Source of the DNA: Candidatus Poribacteria bacterium
GTDB lineage: Bacteria; Poribacteria; WGA-4E; WGA-3G
DNA: 37,721 bases
Assembly (NCBI GenBank): GCA_009843785.1
Contig: VYCT01000112.1
Span: forward strand, 1-37,721
Reading direction: 5' to 3'
The notes under the pieces were generated by a model, which did not search any database, was not told the origin of the DNA, and saw only the letters and a list, made by a program, of their open reading frames with translations. A program made the translations under genes and the position numbers. Of the stretch, positions 8,291-16,270 are shown piece after piece. Within the stretch, counting starts at the first letter, position 1; the number at the start of each line of letters is the position of its first letter.

Positions 8291-8652
8291 TTTATCTCCT
8301 TCTGCTGTCCGCAGCTGCAACCCTTCTCGATGAGTGTCGCATAGTAGCTACTCGCATAGAGCTGCTCACACGTCGCACAGCACAGGCGACCAGCACTGTA
8401 ATCACGTGACCAAATCACTTGATTTTTCTCAGTTCTCCCAGTGAGTGATAAAGAAACGGATTCTCTAATATCATAGGGGGCATTGTCATGTATCGTTTCC
8501 AAGAGACCGATGGCGTGTTGTTCGACTGTTTGTAAAAGCTGTGCCGTCGTTTCATCATCGTACGTGACAACGTGTCCGAGTTCATCGGCAAGGACGCGCA
8601 CTTGCTGCCGCAACGCCTCAAGTTTCTCGGTCGGTGTCAAAATTTCGATCAT
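8287..8652 (-). CDS. unknown protein with C-terminal cysteine cluster
   Basis: 121 residues starting MIEILTPTEKLEALRQQ at ATG 8652, with GGAGG 5-6 nt upstream inside the end of the preceding gene; a start at 8664 adds four residues. The N-terminal half is predicted helical. The C-terminal part has CCATC and, 18 residues on, CSC, an arrangement that could bind zinc. No family recognised. Its stop overlaps the GTG start of the ankyrin gene (GTGA), so the two are probably translationally coupled. Confidence 0.6.
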   Translation of the reverse strand: MIEILTPTEKLEALRQQVRVLADELGHVVTYDDETTAQLLQTVEQHAIGLLETIHDNAPYDIRESVSLSLTGRTEKNQVIWSRDYSAGRLCCATCEQLYASSYYATLIEKGCSCGQQKEIK

Positions 8653-8653
8653 A

Positions 8654-9031
8654 CTATCCTCCATCTTTGAGCAACAGACATATCATGGCTTCTTGCATGT
8701 CCCGGTCCACAAAGTTGCGTATCGCTTCTACCTTTGCATCCCGTGTGCTATTTTCCCATCCAGTTTCGGTATCGTTGAAGTACTTTATGATAAACCATCC
8801 TGTTCTGGAAATCCGATTTAGAAGTTCCATGCCTTCAGGAGAGATATGGAGTCTTTCACTAAAGATAAAATCAAGAAGACTGCTCGGGCCGCGCGCCGTA
8901 TACGTGAATTCGGCTTCCGAGCGATAGTTGCGGATGACGAGCTGCAGCCCGTCATCCGTTAGGTTTATCGTAAATACCCGGTCCTCTCCCTCTCTCGTCG
9001 TGAGAGTGTCGGTGGTCAAGGTTTCATTCAT
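8654..9031 (-). CDS. unknown 125-residue protein
   Basis: Acidic, cytoplasmic-looking protein starting MNETLTTDTLTTREGEDR and ending MICLLLKDGG. The first half looks beta-rich (RVFTINLTDDGLQLVIRNY), the second half helical. No recognised domain. The start overlaps the 3' end of the upstream frame by 8 nt, and its stop TAG is one base from the ATG of the next gene. The close packing suggests one transcript and a joint function. Confidence 0.6.
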   Translation of the reverse strand: MNETLTTDTLTTREGEDRVFTINLTDDGLQLVIRNYRSEAEFTYTARGPSSLLDFIFSERLHISPEGMELLNRISRTGWFIIKYFNDTETGWENSTRDAKVEAIRNFVDRDMQEAMICLLLKDGG

Positions 9032-9239
9032 AGGGGTTTTCGTATTCCTCCCAAAACTTTAAATCTAACACTTCTGGCACGGTCGCACCGCCGCACCGCC
9101 GTGAACGTTGCAAGAGTTTCTGCACGCCCGCGTTGATCGTCGGCGCAAGAAAATCCTGCTGGAAAATCTCATAAAACAGAGGCAAAAGACGTGTGTGTCC
9201 AGAGAGGATCCCAGTGGGATCCCTTTGAACAGTGTCCAC
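9024..9239 (-). pseudogene. unknown gene, probably 5'-truncated
   Basis: 71-codon frame ending in LDLKFWEEYENPYE. The last ~55 codons (from LLPLFYEIFQQDFL) look coding, but the first ~15 come from the GGATCCC palindrome at 9205-9221 and the border of repeat copy 2, and there is no ribosome binding site. I therefore read it as the 3' end of a larger gene whose 5' part was lost at the repeat boundary. Two cysteines only; no family recognised. Confidence 0.4.
9205..9222. repeat. perfect palindrome at repeat border
   Basis: GGATCCCAGTGGGATCC, an 8 bp perfect inverted repeat with a one-base centre, directly next to repeat copy 2. Confidence 0.5.
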
Positions 9240-9362
9240 TTGCCATGGAATTTAAAACAAAGGGGCAGACCCAATGCCTTCCCTACAATACGAGGTGTTT
9301 GAACATCCAAACTAAACCTGTGCAGTGATTAATAACGACGTACGCCATAAGGTTTTTCCTTC
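9239..9362. repeat. ~95 bp repeat copy 2 fused to a hicB 5' remnant
   Basis: The repeat (9239-9330) resembles 7142-7237. It is followed at once by 9331-9362, which matches 30 of 32 bases of 7441-7472, the start codon, ribosome site and first codons of the HicB gene. Only about six hicB codons (M A Y V V I) remain, so roughly 200 bp of hicB are missing relative to copy 1. Confidence 0.65.
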
Positions 9363-9457
9363 TCGAACGCCTTCTGTAATTGTAGCACCCGCTTAGCGTC
9401 AAATACCAGAAGAAACCCAATCAGAGTAGCGTAAAAGCACCAAAGATCGAGAAAACG

Positions 9458-11431
9458 CTAAAATGACCGAATGACCTTTGCTATCAAGCGTTGTTTGAAC
9501 TCCGAGGCATTTGGATCTCCGAGAATGATGAAGAAATCTGTGCCAGCATAACCTGATCGGCGTAATGCGAAGTAGATGTTGATACCCTCCACTTGCCAGA
9601 TTAGGCGACTGCCAAGGCTTAAGGCGGGACTGAAGTCATAAGTGAGCGTTAGAATCTGTTGGTAACGTCTCTCAAAATGCCACTGGATTCGTGAGGAAAG
9701 TCCTGCGGTGAAGCGGTAGACACGGAGATTCAGATTTCCGCTGATGCGCTGAATCGGCTCGCCTGCCTGTTCACCCCAATTGCAGGTAATACCGACATTA
9801 TTGAATCTGTCAGAAGCACGCGCACGGAATCCGATGCTGAAAACACTATCGTTGAACTCTTCAAATTGTCCGCCCCTCCAGCCAGCGGCGAGTGCATAGT
9901 CGCTATGCGTTAGGATCAGTGAAGATACATAAAAGTCACGCCGGAAGACTTCACCTTCATACGTGTTAGAGATTTGGCTTTGGACAGAAGCGGATGCTCT
10001 GCGGAAAAATCCTTCACGCCATTCGTTTTTGATGAAGCTGCCCAAACCTACGCCGCGGTAGCCGGTGAATGGTTGATAGCCGAGCCGGTTGACGAAATCC
10101 GGATCCACAAAAAACGCGGACAGGTAGTGTTGGAAGAGCGATCCGCTGTAGCCTACACTGATGAACCCGTTCCTTCCGTCTGATTTGCCCGCCGAAGTTT
10201 GGACGAAACGAGAACCCACTGAAAATTTACCGTGTCTCATATCACCTGACAAGTAACCTATATTGTTCGCTCCGGTGTCACGGTGATGATGCGAAAGGAA
10301 CGCCGCGCTGATATTGGATGTTGCTGTGAGCGATTGCGTGGCTTGAAAAATAACGTTCTGGTTGTTTCGGTGATACGTGCCGAGGGTGCCAACCGAAGTG
10401 TTTTTACCAATTTTTCCAAAGAGGTTAAGCCCGCCATCCATATCCATTATCCGCCGCGAATGGAACAGGCGACTGAGGCGATAGACGTTGCTGCCTTCCG
10501 AAAAGAACGGGCGGCGATCCGGCACATAGCGTTCACCGTAGGAGAAATCAATGCCCTCCACAGCCTGTTCAATGTTATCAAAATCGGGGTTTGCTGTGCC
10601 GATGAGTCGTAATTGTGGGGTAACCTCATAACGGATGTCTGCCCCCGCGCGGGCAGTATATTCGCTCTCGCTCCCGTCGGTTTCTATTTCGCTGATACCA
10701 CCAATCAGATAGGGTAATACCTTGAGTTCCCGCTTCCGAGGCGGTGGCAGCACATCAATCCAATGCCCATCGTTCTCTCGGAATTCGTTAACACCTAAGT
10801 TACACCACCAAGAACGTTCGCCAGTGCGTTGTCGGAATCTGTCAACGTTGATGCCCATCCGAACGGGTTTGGTCGTATTAGGGTAATCCAGCATCTGCCA
10901 CGGGATCTCCATCTCCACGATCCATCCGTTTTCCACAATTTGGGCAGCAACGCGCCACAATCCAATCCATTCGCTTTTCTCCGCACGTCCCGTAGCGAGA
11001 TGCGCAAATTTCGTGCCGAGTGGGTTCGCCATAAAGAAATTTCTATCGGAAAATTGGTGTGTATGGAACGGATCAAGACTGAAAGAGACCCAATCTTCAC
11101 CTTGAAACCGGGTCTGATCTTTGGTTTGGCGCGCCACAATTTTATCGGGCATATCATCGTAGAGGTGAAGTCCGACGTAGATAGCTGTGTCCGTGTAAAC
11201 GACCCGACCGACTGATTGGTTCTTTGCCGGTTTTTCGGTGCGTTCGTCGGTGAAACCCGTCGCCTTCGGTGCATCTTGCCAGCATACATCGTTGAGAACA
11301 CCGTCAATGGTGGGTGGCTGCTCGGTTTTGATTGCAGGGAGTTCTTTCTGAACGGTTTGTGTATTTTCTTGCGCCCAAGTTTGTAGGTTTGTGATTAACA
11401 TAAACAATACTGCTATGCGTATCACTATCAT
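9458..11431 (-). CDS. exported CBM9/DOMON-like and DUF5916 protein
   Basis: 657 residues. A signal peptide is seen at 1-20 (cleavage near TWAQE). Residues ~33-220 form a family 9 carbohydrate-binding-like beta-sandwich (PPTIDGVLNDVCWQDAP, IYVGLHLYDDMPDKIVA, NGWIVEMEIPWQML). The rest is the DUF5916 region, probably an outer-membrane beta-barrel: PDFDNIEQAVEGIDFSYG, then PDRRPFFSEGSNVY and SRRIMDMDGG, ending in RLIAKVIRSF, with a terminal aromatic as in many barrels. Role in polysaccharide or cell-surface handling is inference from the family. AGGAGATAGT precedes the ATG. Close paralogue of 34675-36702 and more distant paralogue of the upstream gene at 11546-13618. Confidence 0.85.
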   Translation of the reverse strand: MIVIRIAVLFMLITNLQTWAQENTQTVQKELPAIKTEQPPTIDGVLNDVCWQDAPKATGFTDERTEKPAKNQSVGRVVYTDTAIYVGLHLYDDMPDKIVARQTKDQTRFQGEDWVSFSLDPFHTHQFSDRNFFMANPLGTKFAHLATGRAEKSEWIGLWRVAAQIVENGWIVEMEIPWQMLDYPNTTKPVRMGINVDRFRQRTGERSWWCNLGVNEFRENDGHWIDVLPPPRKRELKVLPYLIGGISEIETDGSESEYTARAGADIRYEVTPQLRLIGTANPDFDNIEQAVEGIDFSYGERYVPDRRPFFSEGSNVYRLSRLFHSRRIMDMDGGLNLFGKIGKNTSVGTLGTYHRNNQNVIFQATQSLTATSNISAAFLSHHHRDTGANNIGYLSGDMRHGKFSVGSRFVQTSAGKSDGRNGFISVGYSGSLFQHYLSAFFVDPDFVNRLGYQPFTGYRGVGLGSFIKNEWREGFFRRASASVQSQISNTYEGEVFRRDFYVSSLILTHSDYALAAGWRGGQFEEFNDSVFSIGFRARASDRFNNVGITCNWGEQAGEPIQRISGNLNLRVYRFTAGLSSRIQWHFERRYQQILTLTYDFSPALSLGSRLIWQVEGINIYFALRRSGYAGTDFFIILGDPNASEFKQRLIAKVIRSF

Positions 11432-11475
11432 ACTATCTCCTGTTTTGCTCGGCTGCGTATAGTTATCTGTGAGTT

Positions 11476-11481
11476 ATTATA
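11476..11481 (-). promoter_or_regulatory. possible -10 box before DUF5916 gene
   Basis: Minus strand reads TATAAT about 45 nt before the ATG at 11431. The -35 is weak, so this is tentative. Confidence 0.3.
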
Positions 11482-11545
11482 ATCCAAGTTGCTACTAACA
11501 AGATTTTAGGCATGCAGAGACTATTTTTCATTTTTAGTATTACCT

Positions 11546-13618
11546 TCAATTAAACTGAGCGAAACCCGGAAGACTCGGCTCAAAAAGGTATGCCAATTTC
11601 GCAAACACGGCGCGATCCCCCGGCAGACTATCCACAACCACAAAGAAAAAATGGCTTTCTGGCGTAAACTCGTAATCGAAGATCGAATTGAGGTTGTAGG
11701 TGACCTCATCCTGCATCCGCTCATCTACGCGTTCAACGTAAATTCGCCAACCGATTTTTTTCGTAAATTGGTAATTGCTGCGGAGCCGAAAAATGAGCGT
11801 ATTTCGATATGCGCGCCAAAAGAAATTTTCAAGATCCAAATCAATCGTGAACTTCCCGAAAAGGTTAACACCCCCGGAAAAACTGGTGAACCGATTGAAT
11901 TCATCGCGACGGGTGCCGAAACGATTGAGAACCGATAATTGCCCCCACGGTGCCTGATAATCAATATCTGCTCTGATGAACTTGGTATCGAAAAGTTGAC
12001 CGACCTCGCGAAGCCGTCCGAATCCACCGGAAGTGAAGAAGTTAAACCGCCCGATGTCAATGTAGAAACGCGACTCGCTCAGCCGCTCTCGCAGCAACCT
12101 TTGGGCATTGGTTTGGTAAAAATGGCGCGTATCTACCCAGAAAGATTCCACGGGATGCGACGCTGGAAACTCATACCTGTACCTGAGCCGTGCGCGCGCC
12201 CGACGGAACGCCTCCTCCTCAAGCCCCATTTCATTGGGACGAAAGCCGTCCTGAATCTCTTCAAGTTGAACCTCACCAAGCCAACCTTCGTGAATCCATT
12301 CCGTAGCGATGTGGTATGCCCAGTGCATCTCGCCGTCAATCAAATCAATGGCATACTGCGACGCTGCTGTCAAGTCTCGATGCAATCCAAATCGCCCATT
12401 CAGCGATAGGAGTGCGACATCTCGATCGGCTTGGTGTTTGTGGATACCCATCGCGCCGATGACAGTCCGTTCACCGATGTCGTGATTAATTCGTCCAGCT
12501 AAAAGATTTACCTGTTTCTTCTTATCCCCATCGTACCGATCAATCATTTTGCCATAGGTATTGATGACCGCGAAATTAGAACCCCCAATTCTGCCTGTTG
12601 TTTTCGCACCCACATCAATCTCTTGGACGCGCCGGGTATAGAACAGATCCAGCGGTAACTCAAATAACTCAGCACCCTCCCTGAAAAACGGACGACGTTC
12701 TGGAAGGAATAACTCCCGGTCACTTGAGATATTAATTTGCGTCGGATCGCTCTCCAACTGCGAAAAATCTGGATTCAGCGTCACATTCGAGGTCAGATGC
12801 GTTGAAATCGGAAGCATCAGGTCTAACCCACCATCAAGATCGTTAGGACGATCCACGAGCGCGCGATAGCTGCCATAGGGAAGAACCCCCAGTTTACGCT
12901 CCGTTTTAACGCTTTCTAAATTCAATCCAGTCAAATCGCCATACTCTGATACGCGTGAGAAAAAAGCCGTCTCTGCCCATGAATGAGATTGACCATTTAT
13001 CGGACGCACCCGCCAAAAGTTGACGCCCCAGGTGGTATCTGACCGATTAAAACGGACCTCACGAAACGGGATCGCAAATTCTGCTGTCCAATGATCGGCG
13101 TGTTTCTTGACTTTCGCCTCCCACTTTGCGTCCCAACTCATGTCAAAAGTACTCTCATTGCCGACCCTCTCATCTGTTTGTGTGCCGAGTGTATTGATCG
13201 CAAAAATATAGCAGTTGCGCTGGTCGTGATAGGTATCAAGCATCACTTCAATACAGTCGTTCTGCCAGACAGGAGAATCCCGACGTGTTAGAGTTTCCCG
13301 GAGACTTTTCATGTCCGGCTCCTCACAACGCACGCCGATATAGAGTGTATTTTCATCGTACAGCACCCGAACCTCGGTGTCTAATTCAGCCGGATGTATT
13401 TCTCCTTCCTTTGCTCGGAAGAAATCGGTCGCGATGTCGGCATCTTGCCAGACGGTGTCTGTTAAATCCCCATCAATAACGGGTGGGTTTTCCACCCAAG
13501 TTGCCTGAATAGAGCGTCTTGTATTTTGTTGTGTATTTGCGAAAAGCGGTGTAACCAAAAGCAACATCGGTATCCAAACGAACATGCATGACCATTGCAC
13601 GTGTCCAATTTTTTCCAT
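11546..13618 (-). CDS. exported CBM9-like and DUF5916 protein (divergent paralogue)
   Basis: About 690 residues from ATG 13618, with GAGG 5-7 nt upstream (a GTG at 13624 is also in frame). A signal peptide spans about 1-30 (MLLLVTPLFANTQQ). The CBM9-like domain lies at ~38-225 (NPPVIDGDLTDTVWQDADIA, DENTLYIGVRCEEPD, HWTAEFAIPFREVRF). DUF5916 follows: LNPDFSQLESDPTQIN, then FLPERRPFFREGAELF and YTRRV. The C-terminus is rich in alternating hydrophobic strands, as in a barrel. Family and layout match the downstream gene, but sequence identity is low, so duplication is old. Probably located in the outer membrane; ligand unknown. Confidence 0.85.
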   Translation of the reverse strand: MEKIGHVQWSCMFVWIPMLLLVTPLFANTQQNTRRSIQATWVENPPVIDGDLTDTVWQDADIATDFFRAKEGEIHPAELDTEVRVLYDENTLYIGVRCEEPDMKSLRETLTRRDSPVWQNDCIEVMLDTYHDQRNCYIFAINTLGTQTDERVGNESTFDMSWDAKWEAKVKKHADHWTAEFAIPFREVRFNRSDTTWGVNFWRVRPINGQSHSWAETAFFSRVSEYGDLTGLNLESVKTERKLGVLPYGSYRALVDRPNDLDGGLDLMLPISTHLTSNVTLNPDFSQLESDPTQINISSDRELFLPERRPFFREGAELFELPLDLFYTRRVQEIDVGAKTTGRIGGSNFAVINTYGKMIDRYDGDKKKQVNLLAGRINHDIGERTVIGAMGIHKHQADRDVALLSLNGRFGLHRDLTAASQYAIDLIDGEMHWAYHIATEWIHEGWLGEVQLEEIQDGFRPNEMGLEEEAFRRARARLRYRYEFPASHPVESFWVDTRHFYQTNAQRLLRERLSESRFYIDIGRFNFFTSGGFGRLREVGQLFDTKFIRADIDYQAPWGQLSVLNRFGTRRDEFNRFTSFSGGVNLFGKFTIDLDLENFFWRAYRNTLIFRLRSNYQFTKKIGWRIYVERVDERMQDEVTYNLNSIFDYEFTPESHFFFVVVDSLPGDRAVFAKLAYLFEPSLPGFAQFN

Positions 13619-13751
13619 TGTCACCTCGTTTTTTTAAGGTATTTGTCTGCAATGTGTTTAGTCGTTTTGTGAATTAAATCAAATCCCCTTCCTAAGGGTT
13701 TAACCCACACCGATGAAAATTCATCAGAAAATCTGTCAGTCCTTCTACGCC

Positions 13752-14225
13752 CTAATCTTTTGTTTCTGAGAGTTTACGCATTGCGGCGAGATACAATGCT
13801 TTGCTTTGATTTCCGAAGGGTCCTGGATTAGTCAGATTTTCTGGAAAGTGTGAGAACAAACTCGCTTCACTAACTTCTTCAAGGTCAAGTGGGTTCCCTA
13901 ATGCTTCTATTTCCCCCAAATAAGCGATTCCCCAGTACTCGAGCTCGAACATGAAGCAGTGAATATAACACAGCACTTCAAGATTTTTCAGTGTTGCACC
14001 GGTCTCTTCCAGAAGTTCTCGGTGTGCAGTTTCTTCAGCCGTTTCCCCGGGTTCGGCGCGCCCACCCGGCAGCGTCCAAATGTCGTTATCACGCCACTTG
14101 CAGAATAGTATCTCGTTATCTTGATGCGCGAGACAATTGACAAACTCAATTTTGCCTACGTCTGCCGGTGGTTCTCCGAAATAGAGTAACATGTAGCCAT
14201 CTTGTTCCTCGATCTTTTGAACCAT
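13752..14225 (-). CDS. NUDIX hydrolase
   Basis: 157 residues. The Nudix box GX5EX7REUXEEXGU is complete: GGRAEPGETAEETAHRELLE followed by ETGA, at about residues 50-75. This motif binds Mg2+ and cleaves nucleoside-diphosphate-linked substrates. The substrate cannot be told. It lies 27 bp after the ECF sigma gene on the same strand, and AGGGAG precedes the ATG, so it may be in the sigma factor's transcript. Confidence 0.88.
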   Translation of the reverse strand: MVQKIEEQDGYMLLYFGEPPADVGKIEFVNCLAHQDNEILFCKWRDNDIWTLPGGRAEPGETAEETAHRELLEETGATLKNLEVLCYIHCFMFELEYWGIAYLGEIEALGNPLDLEEVSEASLFSHFPENLTNPGPFGNQSKALYLAAMRKLSETKD

Positions 14226-14252
14226 TTTTTTCTCCCTAAATACGAAAGTCTA

Positions 14253-14951
14253 CTATTGATAGTAGTTGGATGAATAGAAACTGCGCGATTTGACTGGATT
14301 TAGCTGCATTCCAAAAATTGGGAATACCAAGTCCACCAATAATATCTCCATGAAATTAAAAGACAATCGAAAACTACAGAGCGTTTGTTCAATCGCTTCA
14401 GCCTGCTTTCTTAAGCGTTTCCGCGCACGACTCAGACGACTCTTAATTGTGTTCTGAGATACGCCCAAAAACTTGCTAATCTCCTCACAAGTCATTTCAG
14501 CAAGATAGTAAAGACGGATCACCGTACGGTCAGTCTCTCGGAGTTTATCAAGAAGCTTTTGAATCAAGGCGCGGTCCGACTCTTTTCCCGTTTCCTTCCG
14601 CTGTTGTGCTATATACTCAGAATAACACAATTCTGCGAGTTCTTCGGGATCCGTTGATGTTAGCGACTGCTGTTGCGGTTGAGTCGCTTCTTTTCGGAGC
14701 CACGTGACACAGAGGTTGTTGGCGATAACATAGATCCATTTTGCGAATCGGTCCGGGTGTATCAACGTGGCGAGCTTCTGATACGCCGTAAGGAAGACCT
14801 CCTGCGTAATATCTTCTGCTATGTGATAATCGCCGATTTTTCGCCATGCCAGTGCGTGAATCTGCGATTGATATTTCTCAGCCAAAGCCGCAAACGCATG
14901 GTGATCGCCTTCCAGAGTGCGTTGAACCAACTTCTCATCGCTATATTGCAT
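14253..14951 (-). CDS. ECF RNA polymerase sigma factor, short form
   Basis: 232 residues from ATG 14951 (MQYSDEKLVQRTLEGDHHAF), preceded by GGAGG at 6 nt; an upstream in-frame start has none. Region 2 at about 10-90 (AEDITQEVFLTAYQKL), region 4 at about 130-185 (LRETDRTVIRLYYLAEMTCE and NTIKSRLSRARKRLR). After region 4 there is only a ~45-residue tail with a hydrophobic segment (FMEILLVDLVFPIFGM), instead of the long domains carried by the paralogues at 114 and 34188. The tail may be the decayed start of a lost extension. An ECF-type promoter lies upstream. No anti-sigma gene is adjacent. Confidence 0.88.
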   Translation of the reverse strand: MQYSDEKLVQRTLEGDHHAFAALAEKYQSQIHALAWRKIGDYHIAEDITQEVFLTAYQKLATLIHPDRFAKWIYVIANNLCVTWLRKEATQPQQQSLTSTDPEELAELCYSEYIAQQRKETGKESDRALIQKLLDKLRETDRTVIRLYYLAEMTCEEISKFLGVSQNTIKSRLSRARKRLRKQAEAIEQTLCSFRLSFNFMEILLVDLVFPIFGMQLNPVKSRSFYSSNYYQ

Positions 14952-14988
14952 AGAGTACCTCCACAAGAAATCTGTCTGTTGTGATTAA

Positions 14989-15034
14989 AGACGAAAATTG
15001 GGGGTCAAAAAGTTGCACTTTGGCGAAAAAAAAG
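14989..15034 (-). promoter_or_regulatory. ECF-type promoter, probably autoregulatory
   Basis: On the minus strand: a T-tract (15027-15034), -35-like GCAACTT (15010-15016), 16 nt spacer, then CGTCT (14989-14993), as in many ECF-dependent promoters. It lies ~38 nt before the sigma gene start. The same arrangement, ATTAAAGACGAAA on the plus strand included, occurs upstream of the ECF gene at 34188. Confidence 0.6.
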
Positions 15035-15136
15035 CATTTTTTGTACAATGCGTCTCATAAACAGATAAATCCTTAGTAGAAATCACTGACATCTTGTAGA
15101 CGACGTTAAGCGTACTTCCGCTGAAACATAAAAATA

Positions 15137-15192
15137 GACATATCAAGAAGATCATGAAGCAGGACGTAATTACGCTAACAGTGTATGGCTAA
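15137..15192 (+). pseudogene. C-terminal gene remnant A
   Basis: In frame this reads RHIKKIMKQDVITLTVYG and a stop. It matches GHVKEIVKQDAVTLTV at the end of the remnant at 16044-16100, with about 70% DNA identity over 49 bp. The parent family was not recognised. The two remnants bracket the MazF module. Confidence 0.45.
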
Positions 15193-15260
15193 ATGACGGA
15201 TCCTCGGAAGAATACTCGGGATATTTGTTTGATATTTCCGACTGGATAGGTTATCATATA

Positions 15261-15290
15261 TTGACGATTGATATTTTTGTCCGCTATAAT
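15261..15290 (+). promoter_or_regulatory. sigma-70-like promoter of MazF module
   Basis: TTGACG (15261-15266), 18 nt spacer, TATAAT (15285-15290), about 40 nt before the antitoxin start. Confidence 0.6.
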
Positions 15291-15329
15291 TTACATAAAC
15301 TTTATTTTCTTGCTACATGGAGGTCTCAG

Positions 15330-15551
15330 ATGCAGGCAACCCCCCAAAACATACTGGAAGCATTCAACCAACTTCCTGAGATTGAAAAACACGTGATCGC
15401 TTCCGAAATCATAAAGCAGGTAGCTCTGCTGGATATTCCACCTTTGACAGATGAAGCACTCACGGAAATTGCGGACGCGCTCTTTGTTGAACATGACAAA
15501 ATGGAGGCGGAAGATGCCCAGACAAAATCAAGGGGAAGTCTGGTTAGTTGA
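15330..15551 (+). CDS. putative antitoxin of MazF-type module
   Basis: 73 residues from ATG 15330, preceded by GGAGG. Starts MQATPQNILEAFNQLPEIEK. Helical and acidic (EHDKMEAEDAQTKSRG). I do not see a canonical MazE DNA-binding motif. The antitoxin role rests on its size, its charge and its position: it overlaps the MazF-like gene by 38 bp. Such proteins bind and block the toxin, and usually repress their own promoter, here at 15261-15290. Confidence 0.6.
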   Translation: MQATPQNILEAFNQLPEIEKHVIASEIIKQVALLDIPPLTDEALTEIADALFVEHDKMEAEDAQTKSRGSLVS

Positions 15552-15828
15552 TCTCGGAATGGTAGCTAAAGTTAGACCCTGCCTCGTCATCAGCATACCC
15601 GCTCTCGTCCAAGATCGCGCCCTTGTCACCGTTGTGACACATACAACAAGCACACGTGGCTCAAGATTTGAAATCCCCATAAAAACGAGTTTTCTGGATA
15701 CCGGTGTTTTCGACGTACAAAGTCTGGTCACGGTCTCAGAAGCGAAATTCTTGAGAAAATTGGGAAATCTCCAACCTGATCAGTTATCGGAGGTCGAAGA
15801 CGCGGTGCGTCAGTGGCTGCAACTTTAA
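15514..15828 (+). CDS. MazF/PemK-family mRNA interferase toxin
   Basis: 104 residues from ATG 15514 (ribosome site GGAGG within the antitoxin gene). Family hallmarks: QGEVWLVDLG near the N-terminus, KVRPCLVISIPA, VVTHTTSTRGSRFEIPI and DVQSLVTVSEAKF, then a C-terminal helix. MazF proteins are endoribonucleases that cut mRNA at short motifs. Length is normal and nothing is missing. The overlap with the antitoxin gene suggests coupled translation. Confidence 0.85.
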   Translation: MPRQNQGEVWLVDLGMVAKVRPCLVISIPALVQDRALVTVVTHTTSTRGSRFEIPIKTSFLDTGVFDVQSLVTVSEAKFLRKLGNLQPDQLSEVEDAVRQWLQL

Positions 15829-15840
15829 ACAAGGTAAGCC

Positions 15841-16100
15841 ACTCACACTTCAAGCGTTCCACCAGCACCCCAAGCGGACGGGTGAATCGGAGTTCTACCG
15901 TATGCTGATCCGGAGGTGTGTGGGTTGAAGGTTGCAGTCTTGACCTTTTGCGGTATTTCCCACAATTCTCTGGTACGCATTGTTTCCCGCAACCTATTCC
16001 GGATCGGTTGTCCCCAGAGACGTTGGAGTTGGTGGCATCTGCGGCGTATGGGCATGTCAAGGAGATTGTGAAACAGGATGCGGTTACGCTGACAGTGTAA
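15841..16100 (+). pseudogene. gene remnant B, frameshifted
   Basis: Two frames look coding. The first, from about 15841, reads LTLQAFHQHPKRTGESEFYR and ends at a stop near 15928. The second reads RYFPQFSGTHCFPQPIPDRL and continues to GHVKEIVKQDAVTLTV with a stop at 16098-16100. A frameshift between them would join one C-terminal region. Its last 16 residues match remnant A at 15137-15192. Parent family unknown. Confidence 0.35.
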
Positions 16101-16176
16101 GAGAATCAGCGCGCTTACAAAGTGCCAAGGAAAATTTGGATAAAGTTAAATTAAAATGATGTTTTCTTGTGAAGGA

Positions 16177-16185
16177 TGTTATAAT
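16177..16185 (+). promoter_or_regulatory. extended -10 promoter for UPF0175/DUF3368 module
   Basis: TGTTATAAT, a perfect -10 with TGN extension, about 85 nt before the ATG at 16271. The -35 region is poor. Confidence 0.4.
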
Positions 16186-16270
16186 GTTAATATAGTTATG
16201 GGCAGTGTTTTGTAATCGAAAACGAACTACATTTTGGCAATACGCTTAATGCGATACAGAGGTAAGAATC

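Larger units (their letters stand above)
14952..15329. other. divergent intergenic region
   Basis: 378 bp between the minus-strand ECF sigma gene and the plus-strand MazF module. It contains the ECF-type promoter (14989-15016), a remnant coding end (15137-15192) and the promoter of the toxin-antitoxin module (15261-15290). Nothing else was recognised. Confidence 0.5.
15829..16270 (+). other. intergenic region with gene remnant and promoter
   Basis: 442 bp between the two toxin-antitoxin modules. It holds broken coding sequence (15841-16100) and an AT-rich stretch with an extended -10 promoter at 16177-16185. Confidence 0.5.

Noticed and set aside
10283-11215. plus-strand frames opposite the DUF5916 genes
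   Set aside because: Same shadow frames recur opposite the paralogue at 36184-36570, which shows they follow from the conserved coding strand.
13712-13725. palindrome GATGAAAATTCATC after the NUDIX gene
   Set aside because: Six-base arms without a T-tract in an AT-rich gap; not enough for a terminator or operator call.
15314-15336. shared TGGAGGTCTCAGATGC before the MazF antitoxin and the DUF1992 gene
   Set aside because: 16 shared bases cover a ribosome site plus start codon; too short to claim a mobile leader or common regulation.
15728-16060. 110-codon minus-strand frame opposite remnant B
   Set aside because: Composition is not protein-like and it overlaps the end of the MazF gene; plus-strand reading is better supported.
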